Assembly (NCBI RefSeq): GCF_003056055.1
Contig: NZ_PYFP01000002.1
Location: forward strand, 1,240,001-1,304,000
Length of the DNA stretch: 64,000 bases
DNA from: Glaciimonas sp. PCH181
GTDB taxonomy: Bacteria; Pseudomonadota; Gammaproteobacteria; Burkholderiales; Burkholderiaceae_D
Direction of reading: 5' to 3'
Below the pieces are notes generated by a model. The model did not search any database and was not told the origin of the DNA. It was given only the letters and a program-made list of their open reading frames with translations. Shown piece by piece: positions 46,408 through 55,121 of this stretch (positions are counted from its first letter, which is position 1; each line of letters starts with the position of its first letter). Position numbers and translations under genes: made by a program.

Positions 46408-46569
46408 GCACTCAGACCTTATCTTGATTCCGACGTGGTGTTTGGGGTCAAAGATGGTTTAATTCGCAAACTCGAACATCAGGCAAGCGGTTTGACCTTG
46501 CGCGGAAATACGATTGATCGACCGATGGCAGCGCTGCGTTATGATTTTGTGCTATCCAAAAGTCGATGA
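46408..46569 (+). pseudogene. Intradiol ring-cleavage dioxygenase, C-terminal remnant
   Basis: In the plus frame ending with TGA at 46567-46569, the text RPYLDSDVVFGVKDGLIRKLEHQ resembles the C-terminal end of hydroxyquinol/catechol 1,2-dioxygenases (family form PYLDSDAVFGVK). It is followed by a degenerate tail ending DRPMAALRYDFVLSKSR. Everything upstream, including the iron ligands, is missing; the reading frame runs directly into the MarR remnant. It marks a lost aromatic-degradation locus. The family call rests on a short stretch. Confidence 0.6.
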
Positions 46570-46995
46570 TTGTTTTACTAGTGTAGTGCGTTGAGCGGTG
46601 AGTGTCATTTGCCTGCGGAATGCGCACTCTTTGATTGATTCAGTGGGCAGTGCCGGGCAATGATTGCCGCTCGGTCAATCCGTGATTTCACGTTGGAAGA
46701 GTTCAACCGCCTTGGGAACGTGTGCGTTCAGACAAAGTGCTGCTGATGAAGATGCCACCACGTGCCATCGTTGATCCGACGGCAGCAGTTCAAATTTCCA
46801 CTTCGGATTTTGTATTAGATGTTTTACTTGTGCCGAAAAGCATAATCTGCCAATGCGCGTCTGTCATTGCAGTTCGCCACGTTTGCGAAATGATGCCATA
46901 TAACTACACTTTCCAATAAAATGCTGGCTAGGCAAATTCGGGACAATCATTCAATTTTAGATAACTGAAAATCAGGCGGAGAGCCTTGATTCTAT
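46570..46995. other. Gene-poor stretch before tRNA-Arg
   Basis: No intact gene. A 65-codon frame at 46722-46919 and the preceding text (RDFTLEEFNRLG in one frame) look like decayed coding sequence, possibly more of the lost aromatic-degradation cluster, but they cannot be assigned. Confidence 0.45.
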
Positions 46996-47071
46996 TGGTG
47001 CGGCTGGCTGGAATCGAACCAGCGACCCTTGGCTTCGGAGGCCAATACTCTATCCACTGAGCTACAGCCGC
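46996..47071 (-). tRNA. tRNA-Arg (anticodon CCG)
   Basis: A 76-nt cloverleaf on the minus strand with encoded CCA. The acceptor stem is GCGGCTG/CAGCCGC, the D-arm AGCTCAGTGGATAGAG, the anticodon stem TTGGC/GCCAA with loop CT-CCG-AA, and the T-arm GCTGGTTCGATTCCAGC. CCG reads CGG arginine codons. Confidence 0.97.
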
Positions 47072-47255
47072 ACATTAAGAGTTACGAAGGATACCGTTTT
47101 TCTGTGCGCACGTCCATGAAATGCGTTGCTTTATCGTTCCAAACAGTGATTAATACGACTATAATCAAGGGTTTGGCGAGGGACCGTGCGTTGTTCTGAT
47201 ATTTTACGCGCGTCTACATCTGCCCACCGGTTTTGAAAATTGTACTGAGGGAATC

Positions 47256-47858
47256 ATGAGCGACGCACATAACGAAGAACAATCCGCAATCAAGACGCCA
47301 AAGCAACTAATCGTCGCTATCCTGGCAGGCTTTTTAGTCCCGATTATCTGTATCGTATTGCTGGTGCAATTTGTCACTAATACACAGAAACCCGGAGCCG
47401 GTTCAGAGGGACAGACACCTGAAGCCATTGCCGCCCGCTTAAAACCGGTTGCCGATGAAGGTTTTACTTTTAAAGACGTCAATGCGCCACGCGTATTTTT
47501 GACCGGTGAAGAAGTTTACAAATCGACTTGTGCAGCTTGCCATGCTACCGGTGCTGCCGGTGCGCCTAAATTCGGCGATGCAGGGGCTTGGGGTCCTCGC
47601 CTTGGTGTCGGTGAAGAAAAAGTCATCGGTTATGCGATCAGTGGCTTACGTGCAATGCCAGCTAAGGGGGGTAATCCTGATCTGGATGATGTGGAAGTGG
47701 CGCGCGCGGTGGTGTTCATGGTGAATGCATCGGGTGGTAAATTCAAGGAACCAGCAGTTCCTGCGGCGCCAGTAGCTGCTGCTGCAGATGCTTCAGTTAG
47801 CGCTGCTGCTGTTGCGGCTTCCTCCGCTCCTGCTGCTCCTGCTACTGCCGCTAAGTAA
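47256..47858 (+). CDS. Membrane-anchored cytochrome c (c5-like)
   Basis: This 200-residue protein has an N-terminal membrane anchor (residues ~17-40, LIVAILAGFLVPIICIVLLVQF) and one class-I cytochrome c domain with haem site CAACH at 92-96 and axial Met in RAMPAKGG. It ends in a long Ala/Pro-rich flexible tail. The c5-type CAACHATGAAGAPKFGD and ISGLRAMPAKGGNPDLDD features are clear. It would carry electrons at the periplasmic face of the inner membrane. GAGGG precedes the ATG. A bidirectional terminator follows. Confidence 0.9.
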   Translation: MSDAHNEEQSAIKTPKQLIVAILAGFLVPIICIVLLVQFVTNTQKPGAGSEGQTPEAIAARLKPVADEGFTFKDVNAPRVFLTGEEVYKSTCAACHATGAAGAPKFGDAGAWGPRLGVGEEKVIGYAISGLRAMPAKGGNPDLDDVEVARAVVFMVNASGGKFKEPAVPAAPVAAAADASVSAAAVAASSAPAAPATAAK

Positions 47859-47920
47859 GATCAGCAAAAATGGTGGTGTTAGCGCGGAAGTAAGCCTGAT
47901 ACTGCTATTAAAATCGATAT

Positions 47921-47952
47921 AAAAAAGCCGACTCATTGAGTCGGCTTTTTTT
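47921..47952. terminator. Bidirectional terminator between cytochrome c and lipoprotein genes
   Basis: GCCGACTC (47927-47934) pairs with GAGTCGGC (47938-47945) around a 3-nt loop, flanked by six A on the left and seven T on the right. It serves both convergent genes. Confidence 0.92.
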
Positions 47953-47993
47953 GCGTCAGCGCAATGCACTGGCTGCATTAAATGCTTTGATTA

Positions 47994-48653
47994 TTAGCGT
48001 TGCGGTTCAGCGACATAAATTTCAACGCGACGGTTTTTGGCGCGATTGAAATTGGTATCGTTGGAGGCGATTGGTTCATGTGAGCCACGGCCTTCGATGC
48101 CAAAACGGTTCGGCGAAATGCCGCGTGATGTCAGGAAGTTGCGTGTGCTTGCAGCGCGCTGTAATGACAATGGATCATTGATTGCATCGCTGCCTGTGCT
48201 GTCGGTATGACCGATGATGGTAACCGTGGTTGCCGTATTTTCTCCGAGTGTCGATGCAAATCGTTCAAGAATCGGACGGAAGTCAGGCGTGATATCGGCG
48301 CGGCCAGTAGCAAACGAAATATCGCTAGGGATTGCTAATTTAAGACGATTATCGGCGGTTTGGCTAACTTCTACACCAGTACCCTGGGTAGCTTGCTGCA
48401 TTGCCTGCTTTTGCTTTTCCATCTTGTTGGACCAGATATTGCCAGCGACTGCGCCGATCGCGCCGCCGATGGCTGCACCGCCAAGTGCGCGACCGCCGCC
48501 ACCTGGACCGGTTACCGCGCCAAGCAGCGCGCCGATACCAGCGCCAACGCCTGCACCCGTTGCGGTACCGCGTTGTGTGTCGGACATATTAGCGCAACCG
48601 GCAGTGGCCAATGTTACGGCCAGTGCGATACTACCTAGCTTGAATGTATTCAT
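47994..48653 (-). CDS. OmpA-domain outer-membrane lipoprotein (glycine-zipper type)
   Basis: This 219-residue lipoprotein has a signal peptide with lipobox TAGC (Cys20), then a glycine-zipper stretch (GAGVGAGIGALLGAV...ALGGAAIGGAIGAVAG) and an OmpA-like peptidoglycan-binding domain: ISFATGRADITPDF, TVTIIGHTDSTGSDAIND, LSLQRAASTRNFL and NRAKNRRVEIYV. It resembles YiaD/Pal-type proteins that tie the outer membrane to peptidoglycan. Start at the ATG 48653 gives a standard lipoprotein signal; a TTG at 48665 would add four residues. Monocistronic. Confidence 0.9.
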   Translation of the reverse strand: MNTFKLGSIALAVTLATAGCANMSDTQRGTATGAGVGAGIGALLGAVTGPGGGGRALGGAAIGGAIGAVAGNIWSNKMEKQKQAMQQATQGTGVEVSQTADNRLKLAIPSDISFATGRADITPDFRPILERFASTLGENTATTVTIIGHTDSTGSDAINDPLSLQRAASTRNFLTSRGISPNRFGIEGRGSHEPIASNDTNFNRAKNRRVEIYVAEPQR

Positions 48654-48721
48654 TTTTTCTCTCAAAAAGTTAAGGCCTTAATAAACGGTGAAGCACCATC
48701 TCCCTTTGCTACGGTATGCGA

Positions 48722-49099
48722 TTATTCTTCGTCCGCAGCTTTATTATTTCTGTTACTTAAGTAGGTAACCGCGCCTATCCCGGCAATCAGAACACTGCCA
48801 ACGATAAGCGATTTGCGGATATAACGCTTGGATAGCAGCGAAACGCCGGTAACTAAAATGGGCGCTAGCGACTTCAAACGTGCCGCTGAGAAAAGACCGG
48901 ATTGTTTAGACGCTATTGAATAGGCTATGTTGGCAAAGCGTCCAAATAGGTTTTTGGAGAGGGAACCGCCGGTCATTCTGGATCGAACGATACCGCGGCA
49001 GGCAATAATTTCTGCGCGAAATATTGCCCCTTCTTCTAGCAGATAGCGCTTACGTTCGGCGAGGGAACGTTTTCGCTCGGCAAGGGATTGATTGGTCAT
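48722..49099 (-). CDS. YqjK-like small protein
   Basis: This 125-residue basic protein starts with a tandem LAERKRS-LAERKRY repeat and ends with a membrane-proximal helix (LIVGSVLIAGIGAVTYLS). It is third in the YqjD-YqjE-YqjK order found in many proteobacteria; YqjD/ElaB-type proteins are inner-membrane, ribosome-binding proteins of stationary phase. The function of YqjK is unknown. Start at 49099 is chosen because GAGG lies eight bases upstream; the longer TTG start at 49117 would overlap the yqjE stop. Codon quality is normal. Confidence 0.72.
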   Translation of the reverse strand: MTNQSLAERKRSLAERKRYLLEEGAIFRAEIIACRGIVRSRMTGGSLSKNLFGRFANIAYSIASKQSGLFSAARLKSLAPILVTGVSLLSKRYIRKSLIVGSVLIAGIGAVTYLSNRNNKAADEE

Positions 49100-49113
49100 G
49101 TCTGGCCTCGTAG

Positions 49114-49524
49114 TCAAAGTAACGCATCCCGATCTTTACGCAGTTCGCTCATGGTCTGAGGAAGGCCGATCCGGCCTTGCCCTAAAATGGATCGCACATA
49201 CATCGCCATCGCGATAGCGACCAGCGTAAATAGTGTCGCCAAAATCAGCAATATTTTCCAGCCCAGACTATCCCAGGCCAACACCACTATTAGTCCGCTC
49301 CAAAATGCCAGAGCAAATAATAACGCCAGAATGCCTAGCGAAAACACTAAAAGTAATTTGACGACATGCGAGCCGATTTCAGAGAACTCCAGTGCGGCGA
49401 GTTCAATCCGGCTGATCAGCAGTGCGAACATATTTTTGGCCGTGCCAACCAGCCCGGTGATCAGACTGGGCTGCTCATGCGCAGGATGTTTCGCGCTGGA
49501 ATGCTTGGATTGTGGATGGTCCAT
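49114..49524 (-). CDS. YqjE-type phage-holin-family membrane protein
   Basis: This 136-residue protein has two membrane helices (about residues 54-82 and 86-112) in the middle and a polar, His/Ser-rich N-terminus. The ISRIELAALEFSEIGSHV segment is typical of the YqjE/Phage_holin_3_6 group. The name reflects hydropathy only; a phage role is not implied. It lies between the YqjD- and YqjK-like genes, with AGGCGAG before the ATG. Confidence 0.82.
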   Translation of the reverse strand: MDHPQSKHSSAKHPAHEQPSLITGLVGTAKNMFALLISRIELAALEFSEIGSHVVKLLLVFSLGILALLFALAFWSGLIVVLAWDSLGWKILLILATLFTLVAIAMAMYVRSILGQGRIGLPQTMSELRKDRDALL

Positions 49525-49549
49525 GCTCGCCTGAAGGTTGTACTACAAT

Positions 49550-49855
49550 TTATTTACGAGAGATGATCAGGCCCAGTAATAAGCCTATCGTGGCCGATAC
49601 AGCGACCGCTCCCCAAGGATTTTCATGTACGTAATCATCAGTTGTCGCCGCAATTTCCTTACCGGTTTCAAGCGCCGCCGTCTGGACATTTTGCGCTTTT
49701 ACGACCGCAGTATCGAGTAATTCCGATCCTTTGTGACGCAGTACTTCTGCTTTTTCACCGGTAGTGGCGGCTGCCTCGTGGAACAGGTCTTGTGCATCTT
49801 TTATCAATGTTCTGATATCGCCGCGGGTGGTTCTAAAGCTCGATTTATGCATCAT
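49550..49855 (-). CDS. ElaB/YqjD/DUF883-family protein
   Basis: This 101-residue protein has an amphipathic N-terminal helix region rich in Ala/Glu/Lys (TLIKDAQDLFHEAAATTGEKAEVLRHKGSELLDTAV). It has the diagnostic C-terminal TDDYVHENPWGAVAVSATIGLLLGLIISRK membrane anchor. E. coli YqjD and ElaB tether ribosomes to the inner membrane in stationary phase; the same is inferred. AAGGAG precedes tandem ATG codons (49855, 49852). It is the first gene of the trio. Confidence 0.9.
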   Translation of the reverse strand: MMHKSSFRTTRGDIRTLIKDAQDLFHEAAATTGEKAEVLRHKGSELLDTAVVKAQNVQTAALETGKEIAATTDDYVHENPWGAVAVSATIGLLLGLIISRK

Positions 49856-50050
49856 TTGGCTCCTTGCTAATAAAGTACCAGTATAACGAATAGACTTCTG
49901 AAAAACTGCGTGAGGCGTGCTTACCTTTTACTAATAATCCTGCGACATTGGCAAATTGGATTGGCATAAAGACATTTAGTTGCACTGTTTATGCACGAAT
50001 GCGCAAATTTCTCTGAGTGCAAAAATAATCCCTCGCCCGGCAAACTCAAT

Positions 50051-50554
50051 TTACACACCCGTTTTGTGTTTTAGTTCGGCAATGCCTTCGATATTCCCAA
50101 TTTGAATCACGATCGGACGTAACGTCATTGTTGGCTGCATTGGCCGCCACGCAAATAACCATTCTTTTTGAGACGCATTGCGTGCATTTTTGGTGAAAGC
50201 AGCGCCAAGCGGATTTTGTTTGCCATACGAAATGGCACCATCAATCCCCGCCCAACTTGGCAGCATACGTTGCGCTGCCCGGTGTATGCGTTCGCCGAAT
50301 TCCTCTGGATTATTGATCACCAGACAGCAATCGCTGGGAGAAAATTCGTCATATAGCGCATCCTCGCAGACGCAGCTCATGCTTAAGGTGAGCAACTGCG
50401 GCGCGGCGCGAGATGCGGTATGCAGATGCGTAATTTGCAAACTTTCGACAGGAGGGCGGAGGCGGAATTCTCCGAGTGTAAGTGCACGCTCTATCCATTG
50501 GCGTTCGGAGTAACGGTAAAGCTTGGAGGGGCGCTGGTAATCGGCGGTTGACAT
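50051..50554 (-). CDS. Protein of unknown function
   Basis: This 167-residue frame begins with KLYRYSERQWIERALTLGEFRLRP, a pattern reminiscent of the DUF2971-type YRY-x(n)-L-FR opening, but the rest is not familiar. It is soluble, with a cluster of cysteines (SCVCEDALYDEFSPSDCCLV) near residues 60-80. It stands alone, with gaps of 195 and 240 bp on either side. Good length and codon structure suggest a real gene; function cannot be stated. Confidence 0.6.
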   Translation of the reverse strand: MSTADYQRPSKLYRYSERQWIERALTLGEFRLRPPVESLQITHLHTASRAAPQLLTLSMSCVCEDALYDEFSPSDCCLVINNPEEFGERIHRAAQRMLPSWAGIDGAISYGKQNPLGAAFTKNARNASQKEWLFAWRPMQPTMTLRPIVIQIGNIEGIAELKHKTGV

Positions 50555-50795
50555 GGTGACCTATTGCGATGTTGAGAGATGTTCTGTGCAGCAAAAGCGC
50601 GCTGCAATATTCCCATTCACGCGCGCTAATGATGCAAGAAAGAAGCAAAAAAAGATAACAGCTGAAATTGTTGCAGACTTAGGACGCGAAGACTTACTTT
50701 TTCGTAAAAATAAGCGGATAACGTGCTGAATCAATGAAATGTGCTGGCACCCAAATGTTTCCAGCTAAGCGTTTGGCCCATGAGATGGCTGTTCG

Positions 50796-51299
50796 TTATT
50801 CATCCATTTGCGCATCGGCAACCGAGCGTAACTGAAAGCGCCCATCATTATTAAACAACCAACTTTCAGAAATTTCTACCTCCCCTCTGCGTAGTAGCTG
50901 ACTTTCTGGCTTAGGGAAGGGCGCCGCCTTTTTGACGGATGATAACGCAACGGCTTCTGCGACACGATCCTGATTGGTTCGCATGATTTCGGTGCGCAGC
51001 AATTTGCCGTCAGCGTCGATATAAAATTTTAATACGATCACCGCCCGCAGCAAAGCTTGTGGCCTGCCAATATAGACGTTGGTGGAGTTGACTGCAACGA
51101 TGCGTTGCGCCAGATTACGTTTATAGCCGTCCAGTGTCGCGGTGCTGGTGGGGCGCTCAGGAACGATAATCGGCGGCGTGGGTTTGTTAAGGCTAAGACG
51201 ATCCATCAGTCCGCCGACACAACCGCTTAATCCAGTCGATAAAAGTGTACCTACAAGTACACTCACGCACAGTTTACATGCCACTGCCTGGATTTTCAT
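50796..51299 (-). CDS. Lipoprotein with TonB C-terminal-like domain
   Basis: This 167-residue protein has a lipoprotein signal (LSGC, Cys27), a proline-rich linker (KPTPPIIVPERPTS) and a C-terminal alpha/beta domain: LLRAVIVLKFYIDADGKLLRTEIMRT followed by SVKKAAPFPKPES. This matches the TonB/TolA C-terminal fold (the form V-L-F-I---G-----I--SSG----D-A---V---PFP-P). It lacks the N-terminal membrane anchor of real TonB, so it is probably an envelope protein, not an energy transducer. GGGG precedes the ATG. Monocistronic. Confidence 0.78.
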   Translation of the reverse strand: MKIQAVACKLCVSVLVGTLLSTGLSGCVGGLMDRLSLNKPTPPIIVPERPTSTATLDGYKRNLAQRIVAVNSTNVYIGRPQALLRAVIVLKFYIDADGKLLRTEIMRTNQDRVAEAVALSSVKKAAPFPKPESQLLRRGEVEISESWLFNNDGRFQLRSVADAQMDE

Positions 51300-51377
51300 A
51301 GCGCACCCCGAGATCGAAATTGTCGAACAGGTTACGACTAAATATTAGCACTTTATTACTATTATGCGACGCTTAAG

Positions 51378-51845
51378 TTATTCGGCGCGCATGGTTAAAC
51401 GTCGACGGGCGACGTCATAGACCCAGTTAAAGCAAAACGCGTACAACATGAAAAATACGGAAAACACCAGGTCCAGCATCAGCGCGTCGATGACGCTGAT
51501 ATTCATCCACCAGGCTGTAATGGGCAGCGCCACGGCCATGAAGCAGACTTCAAAACCAAGCGTATGTCCGATCCTGACAGGAACTGTGCGAATCCAGCCA
51601 TAGCGCGTTTCAAACCATTCAAATACATGGTTGTAAAACATATTGCAGCCCATTGCACAGAGGGCGAGGATCAGGGCCAGCGCCCCAAAGTGAAATAGAT
51701 CCATCCCAAATCCATACGACATAAGCGGCACCAAAATGACGAGGGCACCTACTTCAAACAGAATGGCATGGAGGATGCGGCGCAATAAGGTAGAGATAAT
51801 AATTTCCTGTAGATTGAATTCGGTGACAAGGCGGCAGTATAGCAA
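51378..51845 (-). CDS. PACE-family (AceI-like) multidrug efflux transporter
   Basis: This ~155-residue, four-helix membrane protein consists of two tandem BTP domains. The first has RRILHAILFEVGALVILVPL and FYNHVFEWFETRYG; the second has RIGHTLGFEVCFMAVALPITAW and FNWVYDVARRR. Both carry the paired Glu/Asn signatures of PACE transporters such as the chlorhexidine exporter AceI. They export biguanides, acriflavine or short polyamines using proton motive force. The start is a TTG at 51845 with GAGG just upstream; no ATG is near the conserved beginning (RRILHA). Confidence 0.85.
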   Translation of the reverse strand: MLYCRLVTEFNLQEIIISTLLRRILHAILFEVGALVILVPLMSYGFGMDLFHFGALALILALCAMGCNMFYNHVFEWFETRYGWIRTVPVRIGHTLGFEVCFMAVALPITAWWMNISVIDALMLDLVFSVFFMLYAFCFNWVYDVARRRLTMRAE

Positions 51846-52228
51846 TTGCCTCGCGTTAAGGTGTTATGGCAGCGTTATACCCGGTATTCGCACTTTATCG
51901 GGTGAGTAGGGGATGGACCTGAATAGGCGCTTATTTTGCCCTTCGATCCACTCGCGATTTGCTGCGGCGATGTGTTTTTAGAAAGCTGCTTATTTGCTTG
52001 CAGAGATACATTTGATTTAATTTTTGCGGTGATTTTTAGCAGAGTTGCCACTAAGAACGGGCCTATGGAAGCCGTGTAATCTGTCTTTTTTCAGCCTGCA
52101 AAAACCACGTTTTAAGATTTTTTAAGAAATTTCAACGAAATTGTAGACGAACAAAAAATCTCATGTATAATTCGGCCTCTCTTAGGCGTTGTGACAAACG
52201 CCACGGAAGTTCGGCTGAATAAGCATTT
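51846..52228. promoter_or_regulatory. Gene-free stretch with the tRNA-Val/tRNA-Asp promoter
   Basis: No gene. A TATAAT box lies at 52166-52171, with an AT-rich, A/T-tract upstream region and a GC-rich discriminator (GGCCTCTC) just after it, as in stringently controlled stable-RNA promoters. The matching -35 element is weak (around 52141-52148). Confidence 0.7.
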
Positions 52229-52304
52229 GGGTGCTTAGCTCAGTTGGTAGAGCGGCGCCCTTACAAGGCGTAGGTCGGGAGTTCGAGCCTCTCAGCACCC
52301 ACCA
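52229..52304 (+). tRNA. tRNA-Val (anticodon TAC)
   Basis: A 76-nt cloverleaf with encoded CCA. The acceptor is GGGTGCT/AGCACCC, the D-arm TAGCTCAGTTGGTAGAG, the anticodon stem GCGCC/GGCGT with CT-TAC-AA loop, and a normal T-arm. It is first in a two-tRNA transcript with tRNA-Asp. Confidence 0.97.
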
Positions 52305-52338
52305 GTTAGCCGAATAGACGTAAAGAAGTGCAGTATCA

Positions 52339-52415
52339 GGAGTGGTAGTTCAGTTGGTTAGAATACCGGCCTGTCACGCCGGGGGTCGCGGGTTCGAGTC
52401 CCGTCCGCTCCGCCA
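52339..52415 (+). tRNA. tRNA-Asp (anticodon GTC)
   Basis: A 77-nt cloverleaf with encoded CCA. The acceptor is GGAGTGG/CCGCTCC with one G-T pair, the anticodon stem CCGGC/GCCGG with CT-GTC-AC loop, and the T-arm GCGGGTTCGAGTCCCGT. It follows tRNA-Val by 34 bp. Confidence 0.97.
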
Positions 52416-52422
52416 AGAATAT

Positions 52423-52453
52423 AAAAAGACACACGAAAGTGTGTCTTTTTTTT
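52423..52453 (+). terminator. Terminator of the tRNA-Val-Asp transcript
   Basis: GACACAC (52428-52434), GAAA tetraloop, GTGTGTC (52439-52445), then eight T. A classic strong terminator. Confidence 0.95.
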
Positions 52454-52454
52454 C

Positions 52455-52775
52455 GTCTGATGTTTGTATAGTTGAGATGCAATACCCTCAGTTATAGCCT
52501 CCTTTCATAGTTTTATTGATCCCGGTAGTTTGGTGCGCCGTGTCGCATTCAATAAACTTCATGGTGTGTTTTCCTATCCCTGAAAAGGGGGTTTGCGCCA
52601 AGTAACCATCGGAAGATTTTTATCTTGTCTTACTTGCCAATTTCGCAACACCACGCTATTGTTGATCCTGAAAATACTTGGCATTTGTTTACTTTCTTTT
52701 CGGCAATGAATCACCCGTCATTTGGGCATCGCTCATCCCTGACGAATTCAACAAGACCATAAAAGCGATCGTCAG
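52455..52775. other. Gene-free stretch upstream of the diguanylate cyclase gene
   Basis: No gene or clear element. A plus-strand promoter for the cyclase gene is expected but could not be located with confidence. Confidence 0.4.
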
Positions 52776-53903
52776 ATGATGGAACCGCGACGACTACACA
52801 AAATTAATGCGCTAACCCGCCGTATGCTGCGCTGGGTAATGCTGAGCTATGCGCTGGACACGTTCCTGCTCGCCGCCTTCGCTTACATCGGTCTCGTGCC
52901 TGGCAGCGTCGTGCTGCTGTATGGCGTTATCGCGCTGGTGATGAACGGCTGCTTTTATTGGATGATCCAGAGCGGCTACAACCGCAGATTCAAAGATCCC
53001 AGCATGACCTTCGCGCAAGTGTTGGTCTCCGTTATTGGTCAAATTGGCTTTGTGATACTGGCGCCAGAAGTTGGTTATCTGTTTTTGATCAATCTTTTCA
53101 CGGTTTACGCGTCTGGTGTCGCTTCGCTTCCTAGCGTGCGCTACTTTATTTCCTGGTTGATCGGCGCGTTAGGGCTGGCGGTCGCGTTTTATCTGGTTGG
53201 GGCGCGCTTGGGCTTGCCCGTTGATAGTGCATATGGCCGTGTGCTGGTGTACCTGTCGTTTGCGCTGACGTTGGGGCGTTGTGTGTTTATGGCCGACTTT
53301 TTGGACCGCGTGCGTAAGCGGATGTCGACAAAAAATCGCACCTTGTTATTGGCGATGCGAAGGGTCAGAGAACTGGCAACCCGCGATGAATTGACGAATA
53401 CCGAAAACCGTCGCTCGTTGACGGAAATTCTCGCGGTGGAACAAAAACGCTTTCAGCGCGGCGGTACGCCATTTTGTATCGCGATGCTCGATCTGGATGG
53501 CTTTAAGAGCGTCAACGATCGTTTTGGGCATCTGGTGGGCGATGAAGTCCTGAAAGCCTTTGTCCAGATCGTGCGTAACGAAATGCGCCTAAGCGACCAT
53601 TTTGCCCGCTATGGCGGTGACGAATTCGTCTTAGTTCTGACCGGGACGACAGTAAAAGACGGGATGGTCCCGCTGGAGCGAATTTGCGATCAGACGGCAG
53701 GATTTAACTGGCATCAATTTGGGGTAGGTATCGAACTGACGACATCGATTGGGGTAACCGATTTTCGTCCCGGTGAGACGGTCGCAGCGGCTTTTCAGCG
53801 ATCTGATATTGCGTTATATGCAGCCAAATCCGCTGGCCGTAATCGCGTGATGGCCAGCAACGAAGTCGATGGAGACAGCGCCATTGACGTCGTTGCTGCT
53901 TAG
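52776..53903 (+). CDS. Diguanylate cyclase (membrane sensor plus GGDEF)
   Basis: This 375-residue protein has an N-terminal membrane domain with six helices (about residues 15-185), a short helical linker, and a GGDEF domain. The active site is GGDEF at 280-284. An inhibitory I-site R271-L-S-D274 lies exactly five residues before it, so product feedback by c-di-GMP is expected. The RDELTNTENRRSL start and the DLDGFKSVNDRFGH metal site are intact. It makes c-di-GMP, controlling motility and biofilm formation. The membrane domain resembles the MASE-like six-helix type, but the signal is unknown. Confidence 0.92.
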   Translation: MMEPRRLHKINALTRRMLRWVMLSYALDTFLLAAFAYIGLVPGSVVLLYGVIALVMNGCFYWMIQSGYNRRFKDPSMTFAQVLVSVIGQIGFVILAPEVGYLFLINLFTVYASGVASLPSVRYFISWLIGALGLAVAFYLVGARLGLPVDSAYGRVLVYLSFALTLGRCVFMADFLDRVRKRMSTKNRTLLLAMRRVRELATRDELTNTENRRSLTEILAVEQKRFQRGGTPFCIAMLDLDGFKSVNDRFGHLVGDEVLKAFVQIVRNEMRLSDHFARYGGDEFVLVLTGTTVKDGMVPLERICDQTAGFNWHQFGVGIELTTSIGVTDFRPGETVAAAFQRSDIALYAAKSAGRNRVMASNEVDGDSAIDVVAA

Positions 53904-53952
53904 CGAGGCTAAGTTTAGGAGAGGTTGAGGCTTAAGGCTTAGGCTTTAAAGC

Positions 53953-54855
53953 TCAGGCAGCTACCGGCTCGCCACCCAATGAAAACACCAAATCATTGAG
54001 CATCTTATTCAGTTCACCGGTCATCAGCGCCAGATCTGAATCAAAACGTTCATCGTCGCTTTTGCTCGTCACATCGTTTTCTTCCTTGATCACGTCAAGG
54101 GGGGCGATGCGTTTGATGGCGAGACCTTCCGTCAATACAAATGAAATCCGGTCGGCCCACGTCATTGCCAGGCGGGTGCATTGTTTGCCAGCCGCAATGT
54201 GACGTCGAACATCGTCGGCTTCCAGCGTGTGACGAACGTAACGCACGGTAGCCTTGCCTTCGCCGTTAGCCCGTAATTCGGTGTCCTGATCGACGGTAAA
54301 GCCACTAGGCGCTTCGTCAGCGACCAGCCAGTCGGTCATGGAGGTCAGCGGCGAATGCACCGTGCGCAACCCTGACACTTGCAATTTATCGACCGAGCCG
54401 AGCAGTAATTTCAACACTTCTTCAGCTTTAGCCGGGCTGGATGCATCCACCACCAACCAGCCGTTGAGCGGATCAATCCAGACCCAAGTCGTGCGGCGAA
54501 TACTGAACGCACGCGGAAGTAATTCGTCCGTGATCTGTTCTTTTAGGTCTTTAAGTTGTTTGCGACCGGGCGCGAAGCCTTGTTGCTCTTCGATTTCAGC
54601 GGCGCGGGCTTTGGTGACCTGATTGATGACGGTCGCCGGCAGCAATTTTTTCTCCGTGCCCAGCGCCAGGATTATCTGACGATTCACCGTATGCACCAGC
54701 ATGCCGTTGTCACGCGGTGACACCCAGCCCTGACTTTGCATTTCCAGGCTGCTGCATTCAGCAAATGCCTGCTTGGACAAAAAGCCTTCCAGCTGCTCGG
54801 ATGAGATCGCCCAAGGTGCGGGAATGCGATAAATTTGTAGATTTTTAAACCACAT
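53953..54855 (-). CDS. rdgC: Recombination-associated protein RdgC
   Basis: This 300-residue protein matches RdgC along its whole length: [10 protein letters not shown] at the start, then [50 protein letters not shown] and [29 protein letters not shown]. RdgC forms DNA-encircling dimers and modulates RecA during recombination and replication repair. Start at 54855 (ATG-TGG) is decided by ACGGAA upstream; the longer frame is not conserved-looking. It lies near the rep helicase gene, another replication-repair factor. Confidence 0.96.
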   Translation of the reverse strand: MWFKNLQIYRIPAPWAISSEQLEGFLSKQAFAECSSLEMQSQGWVSPRDNGMLVHTVNRQIILALGTEKKLLPATVINQVTKARAAEIEEQQGFAPGRKQLKDLKEQITDELLPRAFSIRRTTWVWIDPLNGWLVVDASSPAKAEEVLKLLLGSVDKLQVSGLRTVHSPLTSMTDWLVADEAPSGFTVDQDTELRANGEGKATVRYVRHTLEADDVRRHIAAGKQCTRLAMTWADRISFVLTEGLAIKRIAPLDVIKEENDVTSKSDDERFDSDLALMTGELNKMLNDLVFSLGGEPVAA

Positions 54856-55121
54856 GGTATTCCGTAAAAAAGTGCGCCGTTCAATACCTGGCAACGGTGA
54901 GCAAACCCGTTACTGAGCACGTTGGCATAGGAGCGTTAGGGGAAAAAGCGTGGGCTTTGATCAGAACTTATTCGATCAAAGCCACGGCAAAAGTTGGATC
55001 GACGAGATGAATGCGGTGCAATATGCAGCTCAAAAAAGGATTGCGATAAAACATGCGTTCGTCGGCCCGAATCTTGAAAGTAAGTGAAAAAAATAACTAA
55101 AAATAAGCCAGTTTCGGCCTA

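Noticed and set aside
46996..47071. Integrative element inserted at tRNA-Arg or at tRNA-Val/Asp
   Set aside because: No integrase gene, no direct repeat of the tRNA 3' end was noticed and flanking genes are housekeeping.
49114..49524. Prophage signal from a holin-family protein
   Set aside because: It is the YqjE member of the housekeeping YqjD-YqjE-YqjK trio; no other phage genes are near.
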